DNA from: Mesorhizobium mediterraneum
GTDB lineage: Bacteria > Pseudomonadota > Alphaproteobacteria > Rhizobiales > Rhizobiaceae
Assembly: GCF_002284565.1 (NCBI RefSeq)
Contig: NZ_NPKI01000032.1
Coordinates: forward strand, 186,390-250,389
Reading direction: 5' to 3'
DNA: 64,000 nt
Made by a program: the position numbers and the translations under genes
The notes under the pieces: model-generated
Databases searched by the model: none
Seen by the model: only the letters and a program-made list of their open reading frames with translations
Told to the model about the DNA's origin: nothing
Shown: in pieces, positions 45,715 through 53,151 of the stretch
Layout: each line of letters starts with the position of its first letter
Numbering within the stretch: position 1 is the stretch's first letter

Positions 45715-46631
45715 AGCGGTTCAGGCTGAACCCAGTTCGATCGAAAGAATCTCTGGGCGCGCACCCCAAAACGCACCGGCAGGATGCTGAAGCCGAGCCC
45801 TCCGGAGACGATCAGGTTGCGGCTCTCCTCCACGACATGGCCATAGGCAAAACGGTTGCCGAAGCGGGATGGCACGACCGGAGAATAGCCGAGCAGCCGC
45901 ACCTGTCCGCCATGGGTATGGCCCGAAAGGGTCAACGATATCCGTGACGGGACCTTCGGAAATATGTCGGGCTCATGCGCGAGCAGAATAACGGGAGCCT
46001 TGTCGCTCACCTTTGCCAGCGTGCCATGCAGGTCATCCAGCCCTTTGAATCTGCTGCGGCCCCAGGCTTTGCCCGGCCGCAGCGCAAGTTGGTCCGCAAG
46101 CCCGGCGACCCAGAAGCCATGCCCGTCCTTTTCAAGGCGGACGGCATCGTTTTCCAGGACCGGGATGCCAGCGCTCTCGAGCGCCCTGCGCGCCACCGTC
46201 GGCCCGAACCCGGCCTTTTGCGCGGAAAGGTCCTCCCACCAGTCATGATTGCCGAGGATCGACCACACGCCGAGCGGCGCCTTCAAATCGGACAAGGCCG
46301 GCGCCCATTCAGAGGAATCCACCCAGTCCGTCACCAGGCGCGTGCCGGATGCATAGTCGCCAAGCAGGACAATCAGATCCGGCTGCAGGGTGTTCGCCCG
46401 TTCGGCAAGCGACCTAATCCGCTCCGGCGTCATCCATGGCCGGCAAGCATGAATATCGGCGAGAGCGACAACGCGAAGCCGCAATCCTGCAGGCCAGTTT
46501 GGCGGCGTCAATGAATAGCGCTTTACATGCGTCAGCAACATCGGCTCCAGGCCAACCGCATAAGCGCTGAGCGACACGGCGGATAAGAACGAACCGCCGA
46601 TGAGGCGCAGGAAGCCACGTCTGGTGATCAT
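45708..46631 (-). CDS. Tat-exported metallophosphoesterase (YaeI-like)
   Basis: The 307-residue protein begins with a twin-arginine signal (TRRGFLRLIGG, then a hydrophobic stretch). The calcineurin-like metal-binding motifs are complete and in order: DIHA, GDYASG, GNHDWW, LAHEPD and SGHTHGGQ. Homologues (YaeI) hydrolyse phosphodiesters or phosphoanhydrides of lipids. GGAG precedes the ATG at 46631. The protein may be membrane-anchored on the periplasmic side through an uncleaved signal. Confidence 0.9.
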   Translation of the reverse strand: MITRRGFLRLIGGSFLSAVSLSAYAVGLEPMLLTHVKRYSLTPPNWPAGLRLRVVALADIHACRPWMTPERIRSLAERANTLQPDLIVLLGDYASGTRLVTDWVDSSEWAPALSDLKAPLGVWSILGNHDWWEDLSAQKAGFGPTVARRALESAGIPVLENDAVRLEKDGHGFWVAGLADQLALRPGKAWGRSRFKGLDDLHGTLAKVSDKAPVILLAHEPDIFPKVPSRISLTLSGHTHGGQVRLLGYSPVVPSRFGNRFAYGHVVEESRNLIVSGGLGFSILPVRFGVRAQRFFRSNWVQPEPLQ

Positions 46632-46754
46632 CGCTCAGCTCCGTCGTTCGTGGGATCGACGGTCCCACAGCGCGAGGCGTTAGAGCCCGCAAATGCGCCG
46701 GCAAGCTGACCGGGATTAGGAGATTTTGCGCAGGAACGAAGGGCCGCGCGGACG

Positions 46755-47792
46755 CTACTCTTCCTGGAACAGGCTGATCTGCTGCTGCGCAAGGTCCTTC
46801 GGCGCGTCGAGGCCGAGATGCCGCCAGGCATTGGCGGTCAGCACGCGGCCGCGCGGCGTGCGCTGAATAAAACCCTGCTGGATCAGATAGGGCTCTATGA
46901 TGTCCTCGATGGCATCGCGCGGCTCGGAGAGCCCTGCAGCGATGGTCTCGATGCCGACAGGCCCGCCGCCAAAATTCCGCGCGATCATCGAGAGATAGCG
47001 GCGGTCGAGCGCGTCGAGGCCGAGTGCATCGACCTCGAGCCGCGTCAGCGCCTCGTCGGCGATCTGGCGATCGACATGACCGTCGCCGGCGACGGAGGCA
47101 AAATCGCGCACGCGGCGCAACAGCCGGCCGGCGATGCGCGGCGTGCCGCGCGCCCGCCGCGCGATCTCCAGCGCGCCATCGTCGCCGAGCGGCATGGCAA
47201 GGATGCGGGCGCCGCGCCGCACGATCTGCTCCAGTTCCTCGACCGAGTAGAAATTGAGACGAACCGGAATGCCAAAACGGTCGCGCAGCGGATTGGTCAA
47301 AAGACCGAGCCGGGTGGTTGCGGCGACCAAGGTGAAGCGGGCAAGATCGATCTTGACCGAGCGCGCCGCCGGCCCTTCGCCGATGATCAGGTCGAGCTGG
47401 AAATCCTCCATCGCCGGATAGAGGATTTCCTCGACCGCCGGATTGAGCCGATGGATCTCGTCGATGAACAGCACGTCGCGATCTTCGAGATTGGTGAGCA
47501 GCGCTGCGAGATCCCCAGCCTTGGCGATGACCGGACCGGAGGTCGAGCGGAAATTGACGCCGAGCTCGCGCGCCATGATCTGCGCCAGCGTCGTCTTGCC
47601 GAGGCCGGGCGGGCCGACGAACAGCACGTGGTCGAGCGCCTCGCTGCGGCCCTTGGCGGCCTCGATGAACACTTTGAGATTGGCCCGCACCGCCGCCTGG
47701 CCGACGAACTCGCCGAGCGTCTGCGGCCGCAAGGTCTGCTCGGCATCCTCGCCGCGCTTGTCGGGAGCAATGAGGCGTGGCGAAAGGCTCAT
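46755..47792 (-). CDS. ruvB: Holliday junction branch migration ATPase RuvB
   Basis: This 345-residue AAA+ motor has Walker A GPPGLGKTTLAQ (~63-74), Walker B LFIDEIHRLNP, sensor 1 AATTRLG and the arginine-finger region. The C-terminal winged helix contains TPRGRVLT. It drives branch migration with RuvA tetramers and follows ruvA by 43 bp. Confidence 0.98.
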   Translation of the reverse strand: MSLSPRLIAPDKRGEDAEQTLRPQTLGEFVGQAAVRANLKVFIEAAKGRSEALDHVLFVGPPGLGKTTLAQIMARELGVNFRSTSGPVIAKAGDLAALLTNLEDRDVLFIDEIHRLNPAVEEILYPAMEDFQLDLIIGEGPAARSVKIDLARFTLVAATTRLGLLTNPLRDRFGIPVRLNFYSVEELEQIVRRGARILAMPLGDDGALEIARRARGTPRIAGRLLRRVRDFASVAGDGHVDRQIADEALTRLEVDALGLDALDRRYLSMIARNFGGGPVGIETIAAGLSEPRDAIEDIIEPYLIQQGFIQRTPRGRVLTANAWRHLGLDAPKDLAQQQISLFQEE

Positions 47793-47835
47793 GCCGCCTT
47801 CCTTGCACAGGGCAGGGAGCTGGACAAGCGTAGAC

Positions 47836-48456
47836 TCACCGCGCCAGTTCCTTCAGCCCGAAGCGGATCAGCTTCGACGCATCCGCGTCCCCACCGGCGC
47901 TTTTCAGCGCTGCCGCCACCGCATTGGCGGCGGTATCGCGCGAATAGCCGAGATTGACCAGCGCCGAGACGGCGTCGGTGATCGGCGCCGGCGCGACGCC
48001 TTCGCCGAGCTCCTGCTTCAGGCCGATGGTGCCGGAGGCAGTGCCCGCGTAGGCCGGCGCCTTATTCTTCAGTTCGGTGACGATGCGCTCGGCCACCTTT
48101 TTGCCAACGCCCGGCGCGCGGCTAACCATGGCAATATCACGTAGCGCGATGGCATTGGCGAGATCGGCCGGCGCCAGCGTCGACAGGATGGCCAGCGCCA
48201 CCTTGGCGCCGACGCCCTGCACATTGCTCATCAACAGCCGGAACCACTCGCGCTCGAGCACCGACTGGAAACCGTAGAGCCGCAGCATGTCCTCGCGCAC
48301 ATAGGTCTCGATGAAAAGAACCACCGCCTCGCCGGGTGCCGGCAAAGCGGCAAGCGTGCGCGCCGAGCAGTGGGCGACATAGCCGACGCCGTGCACATCG
48401 ACGATGCAGAAATCCTCGTCGATCTCGTCCAGCGTGCCTCTGAGCTTGCCGATCAT
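47836..48456 (-). CDS. ruvA: Holliday junction binding protein RuvA
   Basis: The protein has 206 residues: an OB-fold domain I (MIGKLRGTLDEI, VGYVAHCSA), HhH motifs in domain II (VQGVGAKVALAIL and APGVGKKVAERIV), an acidic flexible linker and domain III (DAVSALVNLGYSRDTAANAV) that contacts RuvB. Normal length. It is separated from ruvC by an inserted vapBC pair. Confidence 0.97.
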   Translation of the reverse strand: MIGKLRGTLDEIDEDFCIVDVHGVGYVAHCSARTLAALPAPGEAVVLFIETYVREDMLRLYGFQSVLEREWFRLLMSNVQGVGAKVALAILSTLAPADLANAIALRDIAMVSRAPGVGKKVAERIVTELKNKAPAYAGTASGTIGLKQELGEGVAPAPITDAVSALVNLGYSRDTAANAVAAALKSAGGDADASKLIRFGLKELAR

Positions 48457-48483
48457 GCCAAGGCTCTCATGGATGCAAGGCCC

Positions 48484-48903
48484 TCATGGATAGGTTTCCG
48501 GAGACATGATGTCGAGGTCCGGGAAGTAGCTGCGATAGCGCGCGGCATCGCGTGTCAGCAGACGATGTCCCGCAACGACGGCGTGGGCTCCAATAAAGAA
48601 ATCCGGCAGCGTTCGTTCGCGGAGCCCCCCTGCGCGGCGATAGCGGGAATGCGTGACGCCGGCAAGGAACGCCGCTTCCCATGGCAAGAGTTCGCGATCC
48701 ATCTTGAGCGTCTCGACTGCTTTACGAAGTGCGGCTTCCGTCGCTATCAGCGGCGCGAGTTCGGACCAGACGATTGTGTTGATAACGAGTGCGCCATCGC
48801 GCCGGCATGCGGTGATCGCCGACGCCGACCACTTCGTCTCCCGTCCGGCAGGACCCCAAACGTCGATCAGGACATTTGTGTCAATCAATGTCGAGATCTT
48901 CAC
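48484..48903 (-). CDS. vapC: VapC-type PIN-domain toxin
   Basis: This 139-residue PIN ribonuclease has the acidic active-site residues in place: Asp8 (IDTNVLID), Glu48 (VWSELAPL), an Asp near 101 (LPDFFIGAHA) and an Asp near 119 (LLTRDAARYR). The family cleaves tRNA or rRNA when freed from its antitoxin. The gene overlaps the upstream vapB by 23 bp and lies 27 bp from ruvA, inside the ruv cluster. Confidence 0.93.
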   Translation of the reverse strand: MKISTLIDTNVLIDVWGPAGRETKWSASAITACRRDGALVINTIVWSELAPLIATEAALRKAVETLKMDRELLPWEAAFLAGVTHSRYRRAGGLRERTLPDFFIGAHAVVAGHRLLTRDAARYRSYFPDLDIMSPETYP

Positions 48904-49150
48904 GTGGACCCCTCAGCCACTCGATGTACTCGTCTGCCGTCATCCCTCCCAGATCCAGCGTGCCGGCCATCTGATCGAGCAGCCGGCTGAAGCTACGGGA
49001 AGCCTCCTCTTCGGAAACGTTTTCGTTGACCGCAACGACACGAACTCCATCGTCAGTGGGCAAGAACTCCACCTCCGAGCCTGGGCCGATGCCCAGGCGA
49101 TCCCGTATCTCTTTCGGGATCGTCACCTGTCCTTTGGTTGTCACCCGCAT
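48881..49150 (-). CDS. vapB: AbrB/SpoVT-type antitoxin VapB
   Basis: The 89-residue protein has an N-terminal swapped-hairpin AbrB DNA-binding domain (MRVTTKGQVTIPKEIRDRLGIGPGSEVEF). A C-terminal toxin-neutralising segment (SRLLDQMAGTLDLGGMTADEYIEWLRG) is typical for VapC partners. A short palindrome GGTAATACCTCTCAGGTATTAC spans about 49151-49172 and is a probable autoregulatory operator directly at the start codon. Confidence 0.92.
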   Translation of the reverse strand: MRVTTKGQVTIPKEIRDRLGIGPGSEVEFLPTDDGVRVVAVNENVSEEEASRSFSRLLDQMAGTLDLGGMTADEYIEWLRGPREDLDID

Positions 49151-49172
49151 GGTAATACCTCTCAGGTATTAC
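49151..49172. promoter_or_regulatory. palindrome at the vapBC start
   Basis: GTAATACCT (49152-49160), CTC and AGGTATTAC (49164-49172) form a perfect 9-3-9 inverted repeat 2 bp upstream of the vapB ATG. AbrB-type antitoxins bind such sites to repress their own operon. Confidence 0.75.
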
Positions 49173-49212
49173 TTATTGCCAACCCTGAGAACAAGTCAAG
49201 AACAAACTTATC

Positions 49213-49312
49213 GTATCGTTCCGAAATCGGAATCGATTTTCGGAAAGCACGATGCGTAGATTCAAAGTGCTAGAACGTGCTTTGTGCGTCCAAATGGACG
49301 CTCGTCGCTATA
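49213..49312. repeat. RIME-like repeat (CCGAAAATCGG family), copy 3, overlapping ruvC 3' end
   Basis: GTATCGTTCCGAAATCGGAA...TTTTCGGAAAGCACGATGCG, then TTCAAAGTGCTAGAACGTGC and GTCCAAATGGACGCTCGTCGCTATAG, match the purA-leader copy (23896-24000) along the whole length. The last 16 codons and the stop of ruvC lie within it. Confidence 0.82.
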
Positions 49313-49816
49313 GGCGAGCGCCATCCTATAGGCAACACTCTGCCGGTGATGCGCATGGCAGATGGCAATGGCCAGCGCGTCGGCGGCATCGTCGGTATCG
49401 AAAGTCGCCTTCGGCATCAGCACCTTGACCATCATGTGGATCTGCTTCTTGTCGCCATGACCGACGCCGATCACCGCCTTCTTGACGGCGTTGGGCGCAT
49501 ATTCGGCAACGACCAGGCCTGCCCGCGCCGGCACCAGCATGGCGATGCCGCGCGCTTGGCCGAGCTTCAGCGTCGCTGCCGCATCCTTGTTGACGAAAGT
49601 CTGCTCGACCGCCGCCTCGTGCGGCATGGCGGCATGCAGGATCTCGGCGAGCCCATCATGCAACTGGCAAAGACGCGTCGCCAGCGCCGCCTTGTCGTCG
49701 GAACGCACGGTGCCGGAGGCGACGAAGCGCAGCGAATTGCCGAGGCTCTCGACGATGCCCCAGCCGGTGCGCCTCAGCCCCGGATCAATGCCGATGATGC
49801 GAATCGCTTCCCCCAT
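49262..49816 (-). CDS. ruvC: Holliday junction resolvase RuvC
   Basis: The protein has 184 residues. It cleaves Holliday junctions symmetrically. The catalytic acids are recognisable: Asp in IIGIDPGLRRTGWG, Glu in HEAAVEQTFVN, and the Asp pair in FDTDDAADALAIAICH. The core ends near AYRMALA; the following 16 residues (YSDERPFGRTKHVLAL) are encoded by a RIME-like repeat that also supplies the stop codon, giving a slightly long protein. Downstream, ruvA and ruvB are displaced by vapBC. Confidence 0.96.
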   Translation of the reverse strand: MGEAIRIIGIDPGLRRTGWGIVESLGNSLRFVASGTVRSDDKAALATRLCQLHDGLAEILHAAMPHEAAVEQTFVNKDAAATLKLGQARGIAMLVPARAGLVVAEYAPNAVKKAVIGVGHGDKKQIHMMVKVLMPKATFDTDDAADALAIAICHAHHRQSVAYRMALAYSDERPFGRTKHVLAL

Positions 49817-49901
49817 CCGCCAAGTCTACCCCTAGCGGACAGCGATGCCAGCGAAATGTGAACAAACCAGAAACAGGTCCGCTACGTCCCCAGGAGAGCC
49901 C

Positions 49902-50108
49902 CTAAGAGACTGTTTCGAAAGTCGCTCCGGCGCGTCATATGGTGGCGGTTTCGAGAACCGGAGCGCAGCGGACATTTGGGTCCGTGAGCCCGCGCATGAC
50001 CCCGAAAATCGGAAAGATTTCGGAAAGGATCATGCGCAAAATCAAAAGCGCTACAGCGTCGCGTCCAAAGGACGAGCGGCGCTGTAGAGTTTCCAAACAG
50101 TCTCTTAG
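49902..50108. mobile_element. 207-bp composite MITE/RIME element between ruvC and rcdA
   Basis: The ends CTAAGAGACTGTTTCGAAA (49902-49920) and TTTCCAAACAGTCTCTTAG (50090-50108) are inverted repeats with one mismatch in 19. The interior holds the core GAGAACCGGAGCGCAGCGGAC...GTCCGTGAGC shared with 11826-11970, a CATGACCCCGAAAATCGG RIME unit, and an internal palindrome GCGCTACAGCG...CGGCGCTGTAG. The TAA stop of rcdA lies in the right end. Confidence 0.75.
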
Positions 50109-50635
50109 CCGCGGGCGAAAGCCGTGTTGAGCAGCGTGATCTGATCGGAAACCGGATTGACGCGGCGGCCGGATGGCGACACGTCAGGCACGGCGCCGCC
50201 GTAGATTTCCTCGTCCATGCGACGCACCAGCGCCTGCAGGCGCAGCGAACGGTTGATGAGGTCAAGAAAATCCTTGGGCAATTCGACCCAGCCTGCGGCA
50301 TCGTTGTTGGCGGAAGCGGTGTCGAGACGCACCTTGGATTTTTCGGAAGCAACCTGATCGCGGGTCATCTCTCCGGAATTCGCCGCACGCTGCAAGAGCA
50401 GCCAGGAAGCGACCTGCATCAGCCTTGTGGTCAGTCGCATCGACTCGGCCGCATAGAGCGTCGCCGCCAGCCTGGACAATTTCTTCGCCTCGGCCCGGCC
50501 CTTGCCGTCCAGATATTCGGCCGCCTGCTCGACCAGGCCCATGCCTTCCTGGTAGAGCGGCTTGAAGGATTGGGAGAAAACCCGGCGCTCCGCCAGCTTG
50601 ATGGTTTTCGCGCTTCCCTTCGAAGTCTCGTTCAT
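50105..50635 (-). CDS. rcdA: RcdA-like regulator of CtrA degradation (DUF1465 family)
   Basis: This 176-residue, mostly helical protein has the DUF1465 features: FSQSFKPLYQEGMGLVEQAAEYLDG, LYAAESMRLTTRLMQVASWLL and DLINRSLRLQALVRRMDEEIYG. In Caulobacter RcdA is the second-tier adaptor that helps deliver CtrA and other substrates to ClpXP with CpdR and PopA. The start at 50635 (MNETSKGSAK) is preferred; the frame is open to 50761 but those residues lack homology. A perfect CtrA box lies 120-134 bp upstream, implying feedback of CtrA on its own turnover. Confidence 0.88.
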   Translation of the reverse strand: MNETSKGSAKTIKLAERRVFSQSFKPLYQEGMGLVEQAAEYLDGKGRAEAKKLSRLAATLYAAESMRLTTRLMQVASWLLLQRAANSGEMTRDQVASEKSKVRLDTASANNDAAGWVELPKDFLDLINRSLRLQALVRRMDEEIYGGAVPDVSPSGRRVNPVSDQITLLNTAFARG

Positions 50636-50754
50636 CGATACGCCCTGCACTTGCCTTACAGCCGGCCGAATCGGCGTCATCGCCGTCACGTCCTGCACCC
50701 TATATAACCGAGGCTTGAAAATGCGCTTCGGAGCGGGTGAAGGCAAGCACATGT

Positions 50755-50769
50755 TTAACAAACGGTTAA
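50755..50769. promoter_or_regulatory. CtrA box upstream of rcdA
   Basis: TTAA-CAAACGG-TTAA is a perfect CtrA site. A TATATA sequence (50701-50706) nearer the gene may be a -10 on the minus strand. CtrA control of rcdA is documented in Caulobacter and Sinorhizobium, supporting the reading. Confidence 0.75.
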
Positions 50770-50805
50770 CGGCAGCGCAGACGCCCGGGCAATCCGGATT
50801 GCGGG

Positions 50806-50835
50806 CAAAAAAAGAGCCGCGGATAAGGCGGCTCT
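50806..50835 (-). terminator. intrinsic terminator of the candidate sRNA
   Basis: An 8-bp GC-rich stem, AGAGCCGC (50813-50820)/GCGGCTCT (50828-50835), with a 7-nt loop ends in seven U on the minus strand (50807-50813). No protein gene ends nearby on this strand; the nearest, at 51025, is 190 bp away and beyond the CtrA box. Confidence 0.85.
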
Positions 50836-50905
50836 CAGGAGTTTAACAGGGAGGCGTCAAACAAAGTGGCTCCAACCACTCGGTAAGAATCCAGATCACT
50901 GGATG
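50806..50905 (-). ncRNA. candidate trans-acting sRNA (~100 nt) under a CtrA-type promoter
   Basis: Read on the minus strand, a -10 like TACTAT (50910-50915) is followed by a potential transcript with three hairpins. H1 is AUCCAG-UGAU-CUGGAU (50889-50904), H2 is AGUGG-UUGGAG-CCACU (50865-50880), and the terminator is AGAGCCGC/GCGGCUCU (50813-50835) with seven U. The single-stranded stretch between H2 and the terminator carries CCUCCC (50849-50854) and CUCCU (50837-50841), both anti-Shine-Dalgarno-like. There is no ORF. This is the standard architecture of rhizobial trans-sRNAs. Expression and family membership are untested. Confidence 0.6.
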
Positions 50906-50928
50906 CACATAGTAAACGCCTGTAAAGC

Positions 50929-50943
50929 TTAATGAAGCCTTAA
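50929..50943. promoter_or_regulatory. CtrA box at the -35 of the candidate sRNA
   Basis: TTAA-TGAAGCC-TTAA is a perfect TTAA-N7-TTAA site. On the minus strand it covers the -35 position relative to a TACTAT -10 at 50910-50915 (17-bp spacing from the box centre), the standard geometry for CtrA-activated promoters. Confidence 0.7.
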
Positions 50944-51024
50944 CGGCGCGGATATTTTTTGAGCTAGCGCCGCCCGCCTGTGCCGTAACAGCACATGCTC
51001 AGGCCCGGGCTCAACCCTTTGGGC

Positions 51025-51429
51025 TCAGGCCTTTTGCGCCTCAGGAAGCCGCTCGGCTTTCCAAACCACCGGCAGTGCGATGTAGGCAAACAGCAGCAAT
51101 CCCGCGTAAAAGCCCATCGAGGACGTTGCCACCAGTGGCTCGATCGCCGGGTTTCCGCCAAGCATGATGTAAAGGCCGCTCAACAGGCCGATGCCACTGA
51201 TTGCCGTCAACCAGAAATGGACAGTAGCGAGCGTCTTTTGCCCGACTGCCGGAAACAGATGGTAAAAGAAGGCGAACACCGCCGACATCAGCCATCCGGC
51301 CACCATGATGTGGGCGTGGGTCGGCATCTGCGCATGGTCTTTGCTGATCGCCATCTCAAGGCCAAGCGCCATCCCGAACATCGCGTAGATGACGGCCAGC
51401 GTGAAGAAATTTCGTGCTACCTTTTGCAT
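51025..51429 (-). CDS. small four-helix membrane protein resembling haem-copper oxidase subunit I
   Basis: This 134-residue protein has four predicted transmembrane helices. Histidines sit in HAHIMVAGW (helix 2 entrance) and FYHLFP (end of helix 2), a pattern reminiscent of the haem-binding helices of cytochrome oxidase or NO reductase subunit I, but the protein covers only a fraction of such a subunit. It may be a stand-alone haem-binding or sensory membrane protein. GGGGGATACT precedes the ATG. No respiratory genes are adjacent. Function unknown. Confidence 0.8.
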   Translation of the reverse strand: MQKVARNFFTLAVIYAMFGMALGLEMAISKDHAQMPTHAHIMVAGWLMSAVFAFFYHLFPAVGQKTLATVHFWLTAISGIGLLSGLYIMLGGNPAIEPLVATSSMGFYAGLLLFAYIALPVVWKAERLPEAQKA

Positions 51430-51684
51430 AGTATCCCCCGATTTGCCTTTTCCCGTTATGGGAATGGGTTGAATTCAGGCGGTCGACCCGCCACCGGGGT
51501 CCCCGGCATCGGCGCATTAGCATCGGCAATGTTTCTGGACGATGTCGCGTGGCGCCCGACCCTTCCCGGCGCTGTCAGAATAGCAGAAAACAGCGTGACG
51601 CGCTTGCGCAATCGTTGAACGATGCCGGTGCCGAGTGCCGCCCGAACTTTGCCGTGAAGCTGACGGCAACTCGGCCACGGCGAT

Positions 51685-52455
51685 CTATAGAAGGCCGGCG
51701 ATCCCGTCCCACAGAAGCTTGACCGCGACGACCGCCACGGTCGCGTAGGTGAAGGGGTAGAACAGTTCCGGCCGCATCCGCCGCACCAGCCAGGCGCCGG
51801 CGATGGTCGAAAGCGGCGCCAGCAGTACCAGAACCGCCGACGCGGTCAGGTTGGTGGTGTCGAACTGTCCGAGCGCGAAATAGGGGATGAGCTTCAAAGC
51901 ATTGGTGGCGGCAAAGAAGATTGCGGCGGTGCCCGACAGCACTTTCGGATCGAGCCGGATCGGCAGCGCATACACTTGGAATGGTGGGCCGCCGACATGG
52001 GCGACGAAGCTGGTGAAGCCGGCGACCGTCCCCCAGAAAGCGGCAGCGGCGCGGTTGGGCTCGGCTGAGTGGTTTGCACCGTGCCGCATCTGTAGATAGA
52101 CCCAGCGAAGCACGAAGATAATCGCCACGGCGCCGACGATCAGCCGCACCATTTCCGCTGTCACCAGCGCCGCGGTCAGCCAGCCGAGGCCGATGCCGAT
52201 CACCGCGCCTGGCATCATGTCTATAAGCATCTTGCGGTCGTAGACACGCCACCATGTCCACACCGAGACGATGTCCATCAGGCACAGTATAGGCAGCAGG
52301 ATGGCGGCGGCCTGCACCGGCGGCATGGCCAGCGCCATCAGCGGCACGCCGACGAAGCCGACCGCACCGCCAAAGCCGCCCTTGGACAGACCGACCAGGA
52401 TGACGGCTGGAATGGCGGCGGCATAGAACCACGGATCGAGAAGCAGGCCTGACAT
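51685..52455 (-). CDS. TauE/SafE family sulfite/anion exporter-like permease
   Basis: This 256-residue inner-membrane protein has about eight helices and the family signature GLSKGGFGGAVGFVGVPLMAL in the first repeat, with a related FVAHVGGPPFQVYALP in the second. TauE/SafE proteins export sulfite, sulfoacetate or related anions. The ATG at 52455 begins just before helix 1; no Shine-Dalgarno is evident, so initiation may be leaderless or weak. Its substrate cannot be assigned from context. Confidence 0.88.
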   Translation of the reverse strand: MSGLLLDPWFYAAAIPAVILVGLSKGGFGGAVGFVGVPLMALAMPPVQAAAILLPILCLMDIVSVWTWWRVYDRKMLIDMMPGAVIGIGLGWLTAALVTAEMVRLIVGAVAIIFVLRWVYLQMRHGANHSAEPNRAAAAFWGTVAGFTSFVAHVGGPPFQVYALPIRLDPKVLSGTAAIFFAATNALKLIPYFALGQFDTTNLTASAVLVLLAPLSTIAGAWLVRRMRPELFYPFTYATVAVVAVKLLWDGIAGLL

Positions 52456-52568
52456 CGGAGGGGAGCAGTTGGAGGGAAGGTTGGCCTCGGGAATAGACCA
52501 GAAATGTGCACGCCGCGACCGCAAAATACGAACGCAATGCGCCTGAGCCCGTCAGCCGGCGGAGCCTG

Positions 52569-53018
52569 TCAGATGTTTGGCATGTCGAGCGGTGGCGGGC
52601 GCCTCCGGATCGGCTGCGCCTTGATGATGGCTGTGCTGGTTTCGGCCTTGTCGGCGATACGGTCGAGGAGCTTGTCGAGATCGCCGATCGAGCGCACGAA
52701 CAGCCGGGCAACAAAGCAATCGTCGCCCGTCACCTTGTCGCATTCGCCAAACTCCGGGATCTCCTCGATCAGCTTCTGGACGATATGCAGCTTGCCCGGC
52801 AAGGGCCGGATGCGAACGATCGCCTGCAAGGTGTAGCCGAGCGCTTGGGGATCGATCTCGACGGTGAAAGCCCTGATAACGCCGCGATCCTCGAGACGTC
52901 GGAGCCGCTCCGAAACGCTTGGCGACGACAACCCGACCTGCTGGGCCAACTCCTTCAGCGAGGTTCGTGAATCCCGGATCAGGATGTCGAGGAGCTTTTT
53001 GTCCAGGTCGTCCAGCAT
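52569..53018 (-). CDS. Lrp/AsnC family transcriptional regulator
   Basis: This 149-residue protein has an N-terminal winged HTH (LDDLDKKLLDILIRDSRTSLKELAQQVGLSSPSVSERLRRLEDRG, ~2-47) and a C-terminal RAM/ACT ligand domain (GYTLQAIVRIRPLPGK, ECDKVTGDDCFVARLFV). The start at 53018 has GAGGAT seven bases upstream; a GTG at 53054 is also in frame. It is divergent from an EamA transporter with a palindrome in between, a common layout where an amino-acid-responsive regulator controls an exporter. Confidence 0.92.
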   Translation of the reverse strand: MLDDLDKKLLDILIRDSRTSLKELAQQVGLSSPSVSERLRRLEDRGVIRAFTVEIDPQALGYTLQAIVRIRPLPGKLHIVQKLIEEIPEFGECDKVTGDDCFVARLFVRSIGDLDKLLDRIADKAETSTAIIKAQPIRRRPPPLDMPNI

Positions 53019-53044
53019 TTTACGATCCTCAATCGAAAACGAGA

Positions 53045-53067
53045 TTTGCCTCACTTAATTAGGCAAA
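53045..53067. promoter_or_regulatory. inverted repeat between Lrp regulator and EamA transporter
   Basis: TTTGCCT (53045-53051), a 9-bp AT-rich spacer and AGGCAAA (53061-53067) form perfect 7-bp arms. The position between divergent genes and the AT-rich centre fit an Lrp/AsnC operator. Confidence 0.65.
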
Positions 53068-53151
53068 GCAGGGATAACACCTTCTGCAAATCATGGAAAG
53101 CGCCGGAACCATGTGAGATTATCAAGTCTCAACAGATCTCAGGGGTATTTC

